A DNA stretch of 40,105 nucleotides from an uncultured Candidatus Saccharibacteria bacterium (GCA_947425085.1 CANDYV010000004.1:1-40105), one strand, 5' to 3'. Shown: positions 23,623 through 32,179, numbered from the stretch's first letter. Notes: a model not told the origin generated them from the sequence alone. Made by a program: numbers and translations.

Positions 23623-25119
23623 ATGTCGCAGAAATACTATGCCGCTATCGACCTAAAATCCTTCTATGCTTCTGTCGAGTGCAACGAACGCGGCCTAGAT
23701 CCGCTCACTACAAATCTTGTTGTCGCCGACAGCTCGCGCACCGAGAAAACTATTTGTCTTGCGGTCTCGCCCTCGCTCAAATCCTACGGCCTTCCTGGAC
23801 GTGCCCGACTTTTTCAAGTTATCGAAAAAGTTCGCGAAATCAACGCCGAACGCCTCAAACGCGCACCGCTCGGCGTCTTTCTCGGACAATCTTCCGACAA
23901 TAACCTCCTCCAACAAAACCCAAACCTCGCCCTCGATTATATTGTCGCAACCCCGCGCATGAAATATTACCTCGACTACAGCTCGCGCATCTACGATGTC
24001 TATCTTCGACATCTCGCGCCAGAAGATCTTTACGCCTACTCAATCGACGAAATCTTCTGCGATATCACAAGCTACCTAAGACTCAATCGCCTCACGCCTT
24101 CCGAATTCGTTACCAGAATCGTTAAGGACATCTACGACGAAACCGGCATCACCGCCACCGCCGGTATCGGCACGAACCTCTTTCTCGCCAAAGTCGCCAT
24201 GGATATTCTGGCCAAACACGCCAAGCCAAACCAGGCTGGCGCTCGCATCGCTGAACTTAACGGACAAAGTTTCCGTGAACAACTCTGGGCGCACGAGCCA
24301 ATCACCGACTTCTGGCGCGTCGGACGCGGCTACGCCAAACGCCTCGCCGCCCACAACATTTTCACCATGGGCGACATTGCTCGCTGCTCATTAGAAAATG
24401 AAAAACTCCTCTACGATTTATTTGGCGTCAACGCCGAAATACTTATCGACCATGCCTGGGGTTACGAAGATGTCGAAATCGCCGAGGCCAAAAATTATCA
24501 TTCCGAAACCAAAAGTCTTAGCTCTGGCCAAGTTCTTTCTTGCCCCTACTCTTTCACCGACGCAGAAGTTATCGTCCGCGAAATGGCCGAAAGTCTATCG
24601 CTCGAACTTGTTCAGAAAGGCTATATCACCGACCATTTAGTTTTGCATATCGACTACGACAAAGATAGCCTCACCCCCACATTACAATCCGAGCCAATCG
24701 CCGAAGACCGCTACGGTCGTCGCGTTCCGAAGCCAGCCCACGGAACTTATCGTTTACCTCTACGGACTTCTTCTACTCGCCTCATCACTAATGGTTTTCT
24801 CGAACTCTATCACCAATACGTCAATCCAAATTTTCACATCCGCAAAGTCACCGTCGTTGCCGATGAATTAGTAGACGAAAACACACCATCTGACCGCCCC
24901 GAGACCAATCTCCAACTCGACTTTTTCACAAACTATGCCGAACTTGAACACAAGAAACAGCTTGAGTTAAAACGCCTCCATGACGAAAAACAAGTCCAAA
25001 AAGCCATCCTTGACATTCGCGAACGTTACGGTAAAAATGCTATTCTTCGCGGCACAAACTTCGAACCTAGCGCTACCGGCCGCAAGCGCCATCACCAAAT
25101 CGGAGGACACCGCGCATGA
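23623..25119 (+). CDS. Y-family DNA polymerase (UvrX/DinB/UmuC-type)
   Basis: 498 residues. Translesion polymerase: AAIDLKSFYASVECNERG holds the first metal-binding Asp and the steric-gate region, YSIDEIFCDIT the catalytic Asp-Glu, and TATAGIGTNLFLAKVAMDILAKHAKP the helix-hairpin part. The insert between about residues 60 and 105, the tail with HKKQLELKRLHDEKQVQKAI and the small downstream partner gene are typical of the UvrX/YqjW group of Firmicutes. No UmuD-like gene is visible. Ends in TGA overlapping the next ATG (ATGA). Confidence 0.92.
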   Translation: MSQKYYAAIDLKSFYASVECNERGLDPLTTNLVVADSSRTEKTICLAVSPSLKSYGLPGRARLFQVIEKVREINAERLKRAPLGVFLGQSSDNNLLQQNPNLALDYIVATPRMKYYLDYSSRIYDVYLRHLAPEDLYAYSIDEIFCDITSYLRLNRLTPSEFVTRIVKDIYDETGITATAGIGTNLFLAKVAMDILAKHAKPNQAGARIAELNGQSFREQLWAHEPITDFWRVGRGYAKRLAAHNIFTMGDIARCSLENEKLLYDLFGVNAEILIDHAWGYEDVEIAEAKNYHSETKSLSSGQVLSCPYSFTDAEVIVREMAESLSLELVQKGYITDHLVLHIDYDKDSLTPTLQSEPIAEDRYGRRVPKPAHGTYRLPLRTSSTRLITNGFLELYHQYVNPNFHIRKVTVVADELVDENTPSDRPETNLQLDFFTNYAELEHKKQLELKRLHDEKQVQKAILDIRERYGKNAILRGTNFEPSATGRKRHHQIGGHRA

Positions 25120-25307
25120 TTTCGCCCAACCATACTCCAAGAAGCCTAGATGATTATTCCGATATAATTAACCTTCCTCGCCCAATATCAAAAACTCGTC
25201 CACGCATGGACAGAAACTCGCGCGCCGCTCAATTTGCCCCCTACGCCGCTCTCGTCGGGCATCGCGACATTATTGCACAAAAAGAAGAAAACGCCCTTGA
25301 CAGTTGA
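25116..25307 (+). CDS. Small partner protein of Y-family polymerase (YolD-like position)
   Basis: 63 aa. DDYSDIINLPRPISKTRPRM followed by RAAQFAPYAALVGH is a pattern I recall in small proteins encoded next to UvrX-type polymerases in Firmicutes. Function unknown, possibly a polymerase accessory factor. Four-base ATGA overlap with the polymerase gene. The -35 box of the next unit lies in its last codons. Confidence 0.7.
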   Translation: MISPNHTPRSLDDYSDIINLPRPISKTRPRMDRNSRAAQFAPYAALVGHRDIIAQKEENALDS

Positions 25308-25326
25308 GCCACCATTCAACTATACT
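25297..25326 (+). promoter_or_regulatory. Promoter of the metal-resistance operon
   Basis: TTGACA at 25297-25302, 18-nt spacer, TATACT at 25321-25326. Confidence 0.65.
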
Positions 25327-25348
25327 AATAGTTGAACACCCGTTCAAT
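25315..25348. promoter_or_regulatory. ArsR/CadC operator
   Basis: Perfect inverted repeat TTCAACTAT-ACTA-ATAGTTGAA (25315-25336) overlapping the -10 box, plus a second repeat TTGAA-N6-TTCAA sharing its right arm (25332-25347). The TTGAA/TTCAA half-sites resemble CzrA/CadC/SmtB operators. Confidence 0.7.
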
Positions 25349-25389
25349 GATCTTGATATCGGGCGAAGAACAACTAACTAGGATAACTT

Positions 25390-25761
25390 ATGACCGAACC
25401 CAAATTAACTTGCGATTGCGATGCAATTCATCAAGACGCCGTCGCTCGCGCTCTCAAAAACCGCCCCGAAAGCGGGGAACTAGACCGCTTATCTAGCCTT
25501 TTTAAAATCCTGGGAGACCGGACGCGCATTGCAATCCTCCAAACTCTTGACCAGAATGAAATGTGCGTTTGCGACCTCGCAAACGTCCTCGACATGACAA
25601 AGTCTTCCATTTCGCACCAGCTCGCAGTCCTGCGCGACGCACATATTATCAAAAGTCGCCGCGCCGGCAAAGAAGTTTATTATTCAATGGAAGACGACCA
25701 CGTCACAAAGCTCTACGAGCTCGGCCTCGTCCACATCAAACATCTAGAAAATCAGGAGTAA
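25390..25761 (+). CDS. ArsR-family metal-sensing repressor (CadC/SmtB type)
   Basis: 123 aa winged helix. Two potential metal sites can be seen: N-terminal CDCD with MCVCDLA in the alpha-3 position (CadC-like thiolate site), and D-x-H-x10-H-x2-H in the last helix (DDH...VHIKH), the alpha-5 zinc site of SmtB/CzrA. The recognition helix is TKSSISHQLAVLRDA. It likely represses itself and the ATPase gene 4 nt downstream, with release by Cd, Zn or Pb. AGGAT lies about 7 nt before the ATG. Confidence 0.9.
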   Translation: MTEPKLTCDCDAIHQDAVARALKNRPESGELDRLSSLFKILGDRTRIAILQTLDQNEMCVCDLANVLDMTKSSISHQLAVLRDAHIIKSRRAGKEVYYSMEDDHVTKLYELGLVHIKHLENQE

Positions 25762-25765
25762 AATC

Positions 25766-27814
25766 ATGCGTTACAAATATACTATTCATAATCTAGACTG
25801 CGCAAACTGTGCCCGCGAAGTCGAAGAAACTCTCGCAAAAGACCCGCGCCTCGATCACGTCAGCGTCAACTTCAATACCTCCAAAGTCTCCTTCGACTCC
25901 GAAACCAAAGTCGCGCTTGACGAACTCAACCGTCTCGTCCAAAAAGCCGAGCCGGAAGCCTATCTCACCGACAGCGCTTCCGTCGATGATGTTCCAGCGA
26001 AGCCTCTCCAACAAACCATTATTCTCGTCATCGCCCTAGCCATCGGCACTATTTCCTATTTCGCTCCGCTCCCGACTGCCGTCAAGATTCTCGGCTACAT
26101 CGTCGCCTACAGTATTTTGTTATATCGCACGGCCAGGAACGCCATCAAACTTCTTTTCAAAAGTCATACCTTAAACGAGAACGCGCTCATCACCATCTCC
26201 TGCATTGGCGCACTCTGTATTGGCGAAATACTTGAAGGTATGATGGTTATCGCGCTTTACACTATTGGCAAAATCTTAGAGGCCAAGGCATTAGATAACT
26301 CACGCCGCGGAGTCCAGGAACTCCTCGACCTCAAACAACCTTACGCCAACCTACTAAACCCAAAGACCAAACAAATCCAAAAAATCTCCGTCGATGACAT
26401 TAAAATTGGCGACTGCTTAGTCATCAAGAAAGGCGAAAAAATCCCCGTCGACGGCGTCATCATTAAGGGCGAAACTACTCTAGATCTCTCCGCCCTTACC
26501 GGCGAAAGTCTCCCCGTAAAAGTCGCCGAAAATTCCAGTATTCTTTCCGGCTCCGTCAATACCGGCAATGTCATTCACCTTCGCGTCGAAAAAACTTTCG
26601 CAAGCTCTACCGTCGCCAAAATCCTTGAGCTACTCGAAGACGCCACCGACAAGAAAGCCAAAACCGAAACCATCGTCGCCAAAATCAGCAAAGTCTATAC
26701 TCCAATCATCATCCTACTTTCGCTCCTCACAATCTTTCTACTTCCAACTATCTTTCACCTTTCGTTCTCCGATGCAGTTTATCGCAGCCTCACTTTTCTT
26801 GTCATCTCTTGCCCTTGTGCAATCGCCATTTCCGTCCCTCTCTCTTATTTCACCGGGATCGGCACCGCCAGCAGACACGGCATCCTCATAAAAGGCAGCA
26901 ACTATCTCGACAACCTCAGCTCCGCAAAAAACATCATCTTCGATAAAACTGGCACCTTAACTAGCGGAAAGTTTTCCGTCACCAACATCGAGGTCTTTGA
27001 TAATACCTATTCAAAAGACGAAATTATCGATTTACTTGTCGCCGGCGAAACACTTTCGGGGCATCCTATCGCCAGCTCCATACTTAAGCTCCGGCCTAAA
27101 CACGCCAAACTTCCGAAAGTCAAAAACTTCCAGGAAATTACCGGACAAGGCATCACCTATACCGTCAAAAATCAACACATTTCCGTCGGCAATTCACTAC
27201 TTTGCCCTTGTCAAGAAAACGCCCTACTACACGTTCATATCAACAATCAACACGTCGCTTCAGTCACTATTTCCGACAGTATCAAGCCTTCCGCAGCCGA
27301 AACCATCCAAGCCCTAGAAAAGCGCAATCTAACAACTTACATGTTCACCGGCGACAAAAACTCCGTCGCAAAATCTATTGGGCGCGAACTCGGAATCGAC
27401 CATATCTACGCCGAAATGCTACCGACCAATAAGTTTCATCGCTTCGAGGCTATCGCGAAGAACGCTCCAACTATTTTCGTTGGCGACGGAATCAACGATG
27501 CACCGGTGCTCCGTCGCGCAGACATCGGTATCGCCATGGGTGCAGCTGGTTCTGAATCCGCCATTGAGGCAGCCGACGTCGTAATTATGAATGACGACCT
27601 CGCCAAGATCCCTTATCTACTCAAACTCTCCGATTTCACGAAGCATATCATTTACCAAAATCTCATCTTCGCCATCACGGTTAAAATCCTCATTCTCATC
27701 GCCAGCCTCTTTGGCCTCGCTAATATGTGGTTCGCGGTCTTCGCCGATACCGGCGTCACGCTTCTCACCATTCTCAATACCCTCCGTATCCTTCGCAAAA
27801 CATACACAAACTAA
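25766..27814 (+). CDS. cadA: Cd/Zn/Pb-exporting P1B-type ATPase (CadA-like)
   Basis: 682 residues. An N-terminal heavy-metal-associated domain has LDCANCAREVEE. The membrane Cys-Pro-Cys motif is SCPCAIAISVP, the TGES-like actuator motif is TGESLPV, the phosphorylation site is FDKTGTLTSG, then the SGHPIAS His-Pro motif and GDGINDAPVL. The last helices hold NLIFAITVKILIL and FADTGVTLLTILNTLRIL, the Lys and Asp of the zinc/cadmium subgroup (P1B-2). With the ArsR sensor it forms a metal-efflux operon. AGGAG precedes the ATG. Confidence 0.93.
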   Translation: MRYKYTIHNLDCANCAREVEETLAKDPRLDHVSVNFNTSKVSFDSETKVALDELNRLVQKAEPEAYLTDSASVDDVPAKPLQQTIILVIALAIGTISYFAPLPTAVKILGYIVAYSILLYRTARNAIKLLFKSHTLNENALITISCIGALCIGEILEGMMVIALYTIGKILEAKALDNSRRGVQELLDLKQPYANLLNPKTKQIQKISVDDIKIGDCLVIKKGEKIPVDGVIIKGETTLDLSALTGESLPVKVAENSSILSGSVNTGNVIHLRVEKTFASSTVAKILELLEDATDKKAKTETIVAKISKVYTPIIILLSLLTIFLLPTIFHLSFSDAVYRSLTFLVISCPCAIAISVPLSYFTGIGTASRHGILIKGSNYLDNLSSAKNIIFDKTGTLTSGKFSVTNIEVFDNTYSKDEIIDLLVAGETLSGHPIASSILKLRPKHAKLPKVKNFQEITGQGITYTVKNQHISVGNSLLCPCQENALLHVHINNQHVASVTISDSIKPSAAETIQALEKRNLTTYMFTGDKNSVAKSIGRELGIDHIYAEMLPTNKFHRFEAIAKNAPTIFVGDGINDAPVLRRADIGIAMGAAGSESAIEAADVVIMNDDLAKIPYLLKLSDFTKHIIYQNLIFAITVKILILIASLFGLANMWFAVFADTGVTLLTILNTLRILRKTYTN

Positions 27815-27858
27815 TTTCTTCCTCCATAATTCTCACTACACATTTTTATATTCCGTAG

Positions 27859-27864
27859 TATAAT
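27859..27864 (+). promoter_or_regulatory. -10 box before the 27900 gene
   Basis: TATAAT at 27859-27864 with a leader of about 30 nt that contains AAAGAGGAGA before the GTG start, so a leadered message. Confidence 0.6.
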
Positions 27865-27899
27865 AAGCATAAGAACTATATTAAAGAGGAGAAGTTATC

Positions 27900-28661
27900 G
27901 TGGCAGAAACACGTAAAACTACTAAACCAAAAACCAAACCAGCCAAAAAGCCTGCGACCAAGCCAACCAGCAAGCCGTCCGTCAAACCAAAAGAAGTCAA
28001 AGAAGTAAAGACCACTACTACTTCCAAACCAAGCACCTCTAAGCCTGCTACCACCGCCGGCAAAACTGGCGCCAGCAAAGGCATCCTCATCGCTATCATC
28101 GTCATCGCGATCATTGCCGTCGTTGCAGGCGTAGTCGTCTGTGTCATCAATGGCTGCATGAAAAATGACGAAACCGTCATGATCGAGAACGGCAAAGGCG
28201 ACAAAGTCGAATCTAAATATGTTTCGCTAGAAGGTTACAAGTATCGCGTCCTCGTCCCGACCAGCTTCAAAACCTTGAGCGCCGAAGAAATCGCCAAAGA
28301 TTACGGCACTAGCGAAGCTCCCGAGCTCGTCTACGCCAACGAAGAGAACACCGTCAATGTTGCTTTCAGCAAACCAAATAACTCTTTGAAGAATGACGAA
28401 ATCGAAGAATACCTCAATGCTATGAAAACCATTCTCGGTACCAGCATGGACGTCATCAGCGCCAACATGGTCGAGAAAGATGGCCACAACATCGGTATCC
28501 TCAAGATTGTCAGCGAACTCGAAGACGAGAAAATCTACAACCAAATGGCTTTCTTCTCATACGACGACAAGCTCGCTATTGTCACCTTCAACTGCCGCGA
28601 CAACGTCCGCAATGAATGGGAAAAAGTCGGTGATTCTATCATCGATTCCATCAAGTTCTAA
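27900..28661 (+). CDS. Membrane-anchored protein with Lys/Pro/Thr-rich N-terminus, unknown function
   Basis: 253 residues from a GTG codon with a strong AGAGGAG site 8 nt upstream. Residues 1-58 are a disordered cytoplasmic tail rich in Lys, Pro and Thr (KPKTKPAKKPATKPTSKP). One membrane helix follows (ILIAIIVIAIIAVVAGVVVCVI). The extracytoplasmic C-terminal 170 residues resemble PsbP or photosystem-like lipoprotein folds only in a general way (EGYKYRVLVPTSF, then a final DSIIDSIKF); I do not assign a family. Monocistronic, followed by a terminator. Confidence 0.75.
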   Translation: MAETRKTTKPKTKPAKKPATKPTSKPSVKPKEVKEVKTTTTSKPSTSKPATTAGKTGASKGILIAIIVIAIIAVVAGVVVCVINGCMKNDETVMIENGKGDKVESKYVSLEGYKYRVLVPTSFKTLSAEEIAKDYGTSEAPELVYANEENTVNVAFSKPNNSLKNDEIEEYLNAMKTILGTSMDVISANMVEKDGHNIGILKIVSELEDEKIYNQMAFFSYDDKLAIVTFNCRDNVRNEWEKVGDSIIDSIKF

Positions 28662-28680
28662 GCCAATCAACTAGAACAAC

Positions 28681-28711
28681 AAAAACTCCCGACCTAAAAT
28701 CGGGAGTTTTT
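28681..28711 (+). terminator. Intrinsic terminator, probably bidirectional
   Basis: AAAAACTCCCGA / TCGGGAGTTTTT, 12-bp stem, 7-nt loop. It can also end minus-strand transcripts coming from tRNA-Leu. Confidence 0.88.
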
Positions 28712-28732
28712 CTAAGGTATTCGAAGTCGTAA

Positions 28733-28822
28733 CCAGATTTTTCTAGATTGGTATTTTCTTCTTGCACAGCGCATCTATCCGATGAGTAAGCAAGAAAAAA
28801 ATGCCAAGATAGGAGAATCTGG
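28733..28822 (+). repeat. Long near-perfect hairpin, candidate small RNA
   Basis: Two equal 33-nt arms (28733-28765 and 28790-28822) pair with only a tandem G-A/A-G mismatch and one C-A mismatch, around a 24-nt apical loop. Three pairs are U-G in a plus-strand RNA but would be A-C on the minus strand, so plus-strand transcription is favoured. No clear promoter between it and the terminator upstream. Lies 8 nt from the 3' end of tRNA-Leu. Not recognised as a known RNA. Confidence 0.55.
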
Positions 28823-28829
28823 CACGACG

Positions 28830-28916
28830 TGGTGGGCGGGGAGGGAATCGAACCCTCACTCCCTTGCGAGAACCAGATTTTGAGTCTAGCGCGTCTACCA
28901 ATTCCGCCACTCGCCC
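28830..28916 (-). tRNA. tRNA-Leu (CAA)
   Basis: 87 nt with an encoded CCA. Acceptor strands GGGCGAG/CCCGCCC (one A-C mismatch), anticodon loop CTCAAAA giving anticodon CAA (reads UUG), long variable arm of class II, T arm GAGGG-TTCGATT-CCCTC. Confidence 0.95.
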
Positions 28917-29010
28917 ATAATAAAACTAAAAAGTTCTGAACATCACTTATTATAGCACAAAATCTCCCGCAAAGGAAGCCCTAAAAGCCATAAAAATCCA
29001 TCAAGTATGC

Positions 29011-29047
29011 TATAATGACGAGCAGCGAACGAAAAACATGCTATAAT
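29011..29047 (+). promoter_or_regulatory. Tandem promoters of the sortase gene
   Basis: Two copies of ATGCTATAAT, with -10 boxes at 29011-29016 and 29042-29047. The second lies 7 nt before the ATG (leaderless); the first would give a leader of about 32 nt. Confidence 0.55.
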
Positions 29048-29054
29048 AGTATAT

Positions 29055-30512
29055 ATGGATTTCAATAACGGTGGGCCCTCTTCTAATTCCAATCGGCATA
29101 AAACCGCTGCCGAAATTGCCCGCGAAAAAGTTCTCGCGGTTTATTCGTCAACTGTCAAAAGCCTCAAAAAACTTTCGCCAGATTCCAAAAACTCCCCCGA
29201 CCAAGACCAATATCTCACCCCTCCAGCTCCCGGCGCTATTTATTCTACTCCCGAAACCAACAACACCCCCGAAGCCCCAGCTGTCTCCGAGCCAGACCCT
29301 TCGGCCTACCCAATTCAAAACATCCCCGCCCAAAACTACCCTTCAACCTACGCCGTCGGAGACTATGACCAGCCAAGTTCCGCCGCTCCCTACTCCGAGC
29401 AAAGCGACTACTACCAACATGGAAACTACAACCAAGAAAACTACTATCAGCAAAACTCGTATGATTCTGGTTATACAGACTACGATAATAATTACAACAG
29501 TTATAACAACCAGCCCGATTATAATCAATACGATCAAGCTGCCACATCCGACGTTCCGACTCATAATTCCGCCGGCTACGACTACACCGACGAGACTAGC
29601 TCGCTAAAAGATGCGCCAATCAACCAAACTGCCGTTGCCGACGAATGGCAACAATATCACTCCGCCTGGCAAAATTACTATCAAAATTATTACAGCGAAT
29701 ACTACGCCAAAGCTGCCCAAAACTATCTCGCTACCGAAAAGCTCAAAAACGAACGCGTTGCTAGCGGCGCCGCCCGTAAACACCGCCATACGAAACGCCT
29801 TATTCCGATTTTTATCCTCATTGCCGTCATTCTTGGCACACTTTTCCTTCAATACAACCGCCTCATCTTCGCTCCTATCATGGCCTACGTTTCGCCGAAC
29901 ACCGAATCTGCTCCCACCAACATCGAAGCGGTCGACCCGACCGTATCTGGCGCCGTCACCGCCGACCCACGTCTTATTATTCCTAAACTTAATATCGACG
30001 TCCCGGTCGCTTTCAACATCCATTACAACGATACTTTCGAGGCCATGAACCACGGCGTCGCCCAATTCATGATCCCTGGCGCCAGCGCCCTTCCTGGGCA
30101 AATTGGCAATCTTGTCATCTCGGGTCATTCCGCCGGCGACATTTACAGCAGTAACCCTTATAAGTTCATTTTCTCCGGTCTTGAACGCCTCGAAGCCGGC
30201 GACCTCATCTATATCAACTACGAATCAAAACGCTATACCTACCAGATGACCGGAAGCGAAGTTGTCGAACCGACCGACGTCGCCGCGCTCGTCTACGACA
30301 CCAACAAACCTATCCTCACCCTCATCACCTGCACCCCGCTCGGTACCTCCCGCTATCGCTTACTCGTCATCGCCGAGCAAATCAGCCCAAGCTACGAAGG
30401 CGGCGAAACCCAAGAAACCCCCGACGCTGCTGATAGTGATTCAAATATCTCCATGCCCTCCAACGAACCCTCCTTCTTCGAAAATATCTGGAGCGGCCTC
30501 TTCGGGAACTAA
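29055..30512 (+). CDS. Sortase with Tyr/Asn/Gln-rich N-terminal region
   Basis: 485 residues. Residues about 30-215 are low complexity, first Pro/Ser rich, then very rich in Tyr, Asn and Gln (YYQHGNYNQENYYQQNSY), presumably cytoplasmic and disordered. One membrane helix near residue 250 (LIPIFILIAVILGTLFLQY). The extracytoplasmic sortase barrel follows: PKLNIDVPVAF, catalytic His in VISGHSAG, catalytic Cys in LTLITCTPLG and Arg in SRYRLLV. It should join sorting-signal proteins to the envelope, but no LPXTG-like substrate is visible in this window. Class not decided. Confidence 0.9.
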   Translation: MDFNNGGPSSNSNRHKTAAEIAREKVLAVYSSTVKSLKKLSPDSKNSPDQDQYLTPPAPGAIYSTPETNNTPEAPAVSEPDPSAYPIQNIPAQNYPSTYAVGDYDQPSSAAPYSEQSDYYQHGNYNQENYYQQNSYDSGYTDYDNNYNSYNNQPDYNQYDQAATSDVPTHNSAGYDYTDETSSLKDAPINQTAVADEWQQYHSAWQNYYQNYYSEYYAKAAQNYLATEKLKNERVASGAARKHRHTKRLIPIFILIAVILGTLFLQYNRLIFAPIMAYVSPNTESAPTNIEAVDPTVSGAVTADPRLIIPKLNIDVPVAFNIHYNDTFEAMNHGVAQFMIPGASALPGQIGNLVISGHSAGDIYSSNPYKFIFSGLERLEAGDLIYINYESKRYTYQMTGSEVVEPTDVAALVYDTNKPILTLITCTPLGTSRYRLLVIAEQISPSYEGGETQETPDAADSDSNISMPSNEPSFFENIWSGLFGN

Positions 30513-30592
30513 CCACAAAGAAACTAACCACAAAGAAGCTAACCGCAAGAGACTAATCACGCGGGGAATTAATTATATAGAAACTAGTCGCG
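30513..30592 (+). repeat. Degenerate 15-nt tandem repeat
   Basis: About five decaying units of ACTAACCACAAAGAA: two nearly exact copies, then GCTAACCGCAAGAGA and weaker units (ACTAATCACG, ATTAATTATATAGAA). Lies between the convergent sortase and PEGA genes and runs into the PEGA stop. Confidence 0.5.
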
Positions 30593-32158
30593 AATCTTTT
30601 CTCGTACTAGTTTGATGCCGGTTTTATCTTCCGACAAATAATACATCCATTTATTATTCGACGCAATCATTACCGGCCGAGCCATCGGCGTCAACTTATC
30701 TTCACTCGCCTGAGAACCAGCCTTCACACTCTCTGACAAATTCCGTCGGTTCGTGCCATCAAAATCCCATACCAATATTTCACCGTTGCTCACCGCATAC
30801 ATCATGCTACCGTCCAGCCAATTCAAACCCGCCGTCGGCGCCTCATATTCATACAAATCGCCCATATCAAGATCAATCACCATATATTTAACGCCAGCCC
30901 GCGCCACCAAATATTCATTTCCCGTGCTCACTTCCAGACTTTCTGGTATCGTACTAAATACATTATCCTCCGCAAGTGTCTTTAATCCGGAAAGATCCGC
31001 GCCCTTTTCGTCATAGGAGGGCAAATCACCATATAGAATCGTCGGCTTATCTCCAACTACATAACACATATAATCTTCATCAAAATATCTCGCCAACGCA
31101 ATCTGCGTCTTCTCGCCAGGTTTCACTTTCGCAAGAAGCGTCCCGTCTTTTTCGTCATTTCGATAAACCCCAATCGCCCTATATTTTTCTTCGCCACCCT
31201 GCGCCGTAAGCTCCGTCGTTGAATAAATCACATTCGTACCATTACTGTCAAAATCTTGAATATTGCCCAACAAAACTCGCGACATTGTCTTCTCGGAAAC
31301 ATTAATCCGTCGAAGCTGATGATTCTCCAACGCAAAAAGTTGATTCGCTGCATTATCAATCATCTCAATCCGGTCAAAACTCATCCCAAACGTCTTTGTC
31401 AAATTCAGACTATTCGCTACGTCCCGCAAGTTGACTAACACCCATTCCGTCTTCCCATCGTAAGACACTTTCGCTAGAACTCTATTCTCATCCTTGCTCC
31501 AAGTCAAGCTCATAATTTCACCCTCGAAATGATATTTCGGAGTTGTACTTTGCGCATCAATCCCCACCTTCGCCTTCGTCTCGGCCTTTTCCTCAACCAT
31601 CCCTGGCAAAATCCCCGACAAATCCAGCAGAGTCGTCTTCACTTCATCGCCTTTAACTTCCAATAGCTTCCAAGTCGCCGCACCTTTTTCGGCATATATA
31701 ATATAGTTGCGACTTTGCGACGGCTGATAAAACTCCAGCCCCGCCTTCTCATCTTTCGTCTTATCACTTAGATTCATTACCGCCTCCGCCACACGATTCT
31801 GCAAGAACAATCGCGGATAGTGCAAACGCACCAAAACCCCCGGATACATTTTTACCGTCTTCTCCCAAGTATCATAATTCTCGCGCGACAACTTCAGAGT
31901 ATGTTCTCCCGCCGACATCGTCTTGCTCAAATTCGTCCGCGAAAACAGCGTGCCCCCATCAAGCTCCACCGTCGCCCCCGTCGGCAAACTATGAATCTGC
32001 ATCAATCCAGATTGCTCAATCCCACCATTGCTCGAAATAAAAAATCCCATCGCCGCCAAAGTCGCAACAACGACAATCACCAGCACCGACAAAACCATAC
32101 CGGCCTCCGCAATCAAAACTCGAATAAATTGTTTCTTTTTCTTTTCTTCGTAATCCAT
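30584..32158 (-). CDS. PEGA-domain membrane protein with beta-propeller-like ectodomain
   Basis: 524 residues. A short basic cytoplasmic start (EEKKKKQF) and one membrane helix near residues 20-42. A PEGA domain covers about 50-115 (LMQIHSLPTGATVELDGG, SAGEHTLKLSRENYDTWEK). The remaining 400 residues are beta-rich, with spaced Trp/Asp-containing repeats (MSLTWSKDENRVLAKVSYDGK, LNWLDGSMMYAVSNGEILVW), suggesting a beta-propeller. Probably binds wall polymer or a protein partner. Minus-strand TGT-TATAAT (32176-32171) lies 12 nt before the ATG. Confidence 0.8.
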   Translation of the reverse strand: MDYEEKKKKQFIRVLIAEAGMVLSVLVIVVVATLAAMGFFISSNGGIEQSGLMQIHSLPTGATVELDGGTLFSRTNLSKTMSAGEHTLKLSRENYDTWEKTVKMYPGVLVRLHYPRLFLQNRVAEAVMNLSDKTKDEKAGLEFYQPSQSRNYIIYAEKGAATWKLLEVKGDEVKTTLLDLSGILPGMVEEKAETKAKVGIDAQSTTPKYHFEGEIMSLTWSKDENRVLAKVSYDGKTEWVLVNLRDVANSLNLTKTFGMSFDRIEMIDNAANQLFALENHQLRRINVSEKTMSRVLLGNIQDFDSNGTNVIYSTTELTAQGGEEKYRAIGVYRNDEKDGTLLAKVKPGEKTQIALARYFDEDYMCYVVGDKPTILYGDLPSYDEKGADLSGLKTLAEDNVFSTIPESLEVSTGNEYLVARAGVKYMVIDLDMGDLYEYEAPTAGLNWLDGSMMYAVSNGEILVWDFDGTNRRNLSESVKAGSQASEDKLTPMARPVMIASNNKWMYYLSEDKTGIKLVREKIRD

Positions 32159-32170
32159 ATCTACCTACAT

Positions 32171-32179
32171 ATTATAACA
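32171..32179 (-). promoter_or_regulatory. Extended -10 promoter of the PEGA gene
   Basis: TGTTATAAT on the minus strand, followed 12 nt later by the ATG; the short leader contains GTAGGTAG. Confidence 0.5.
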
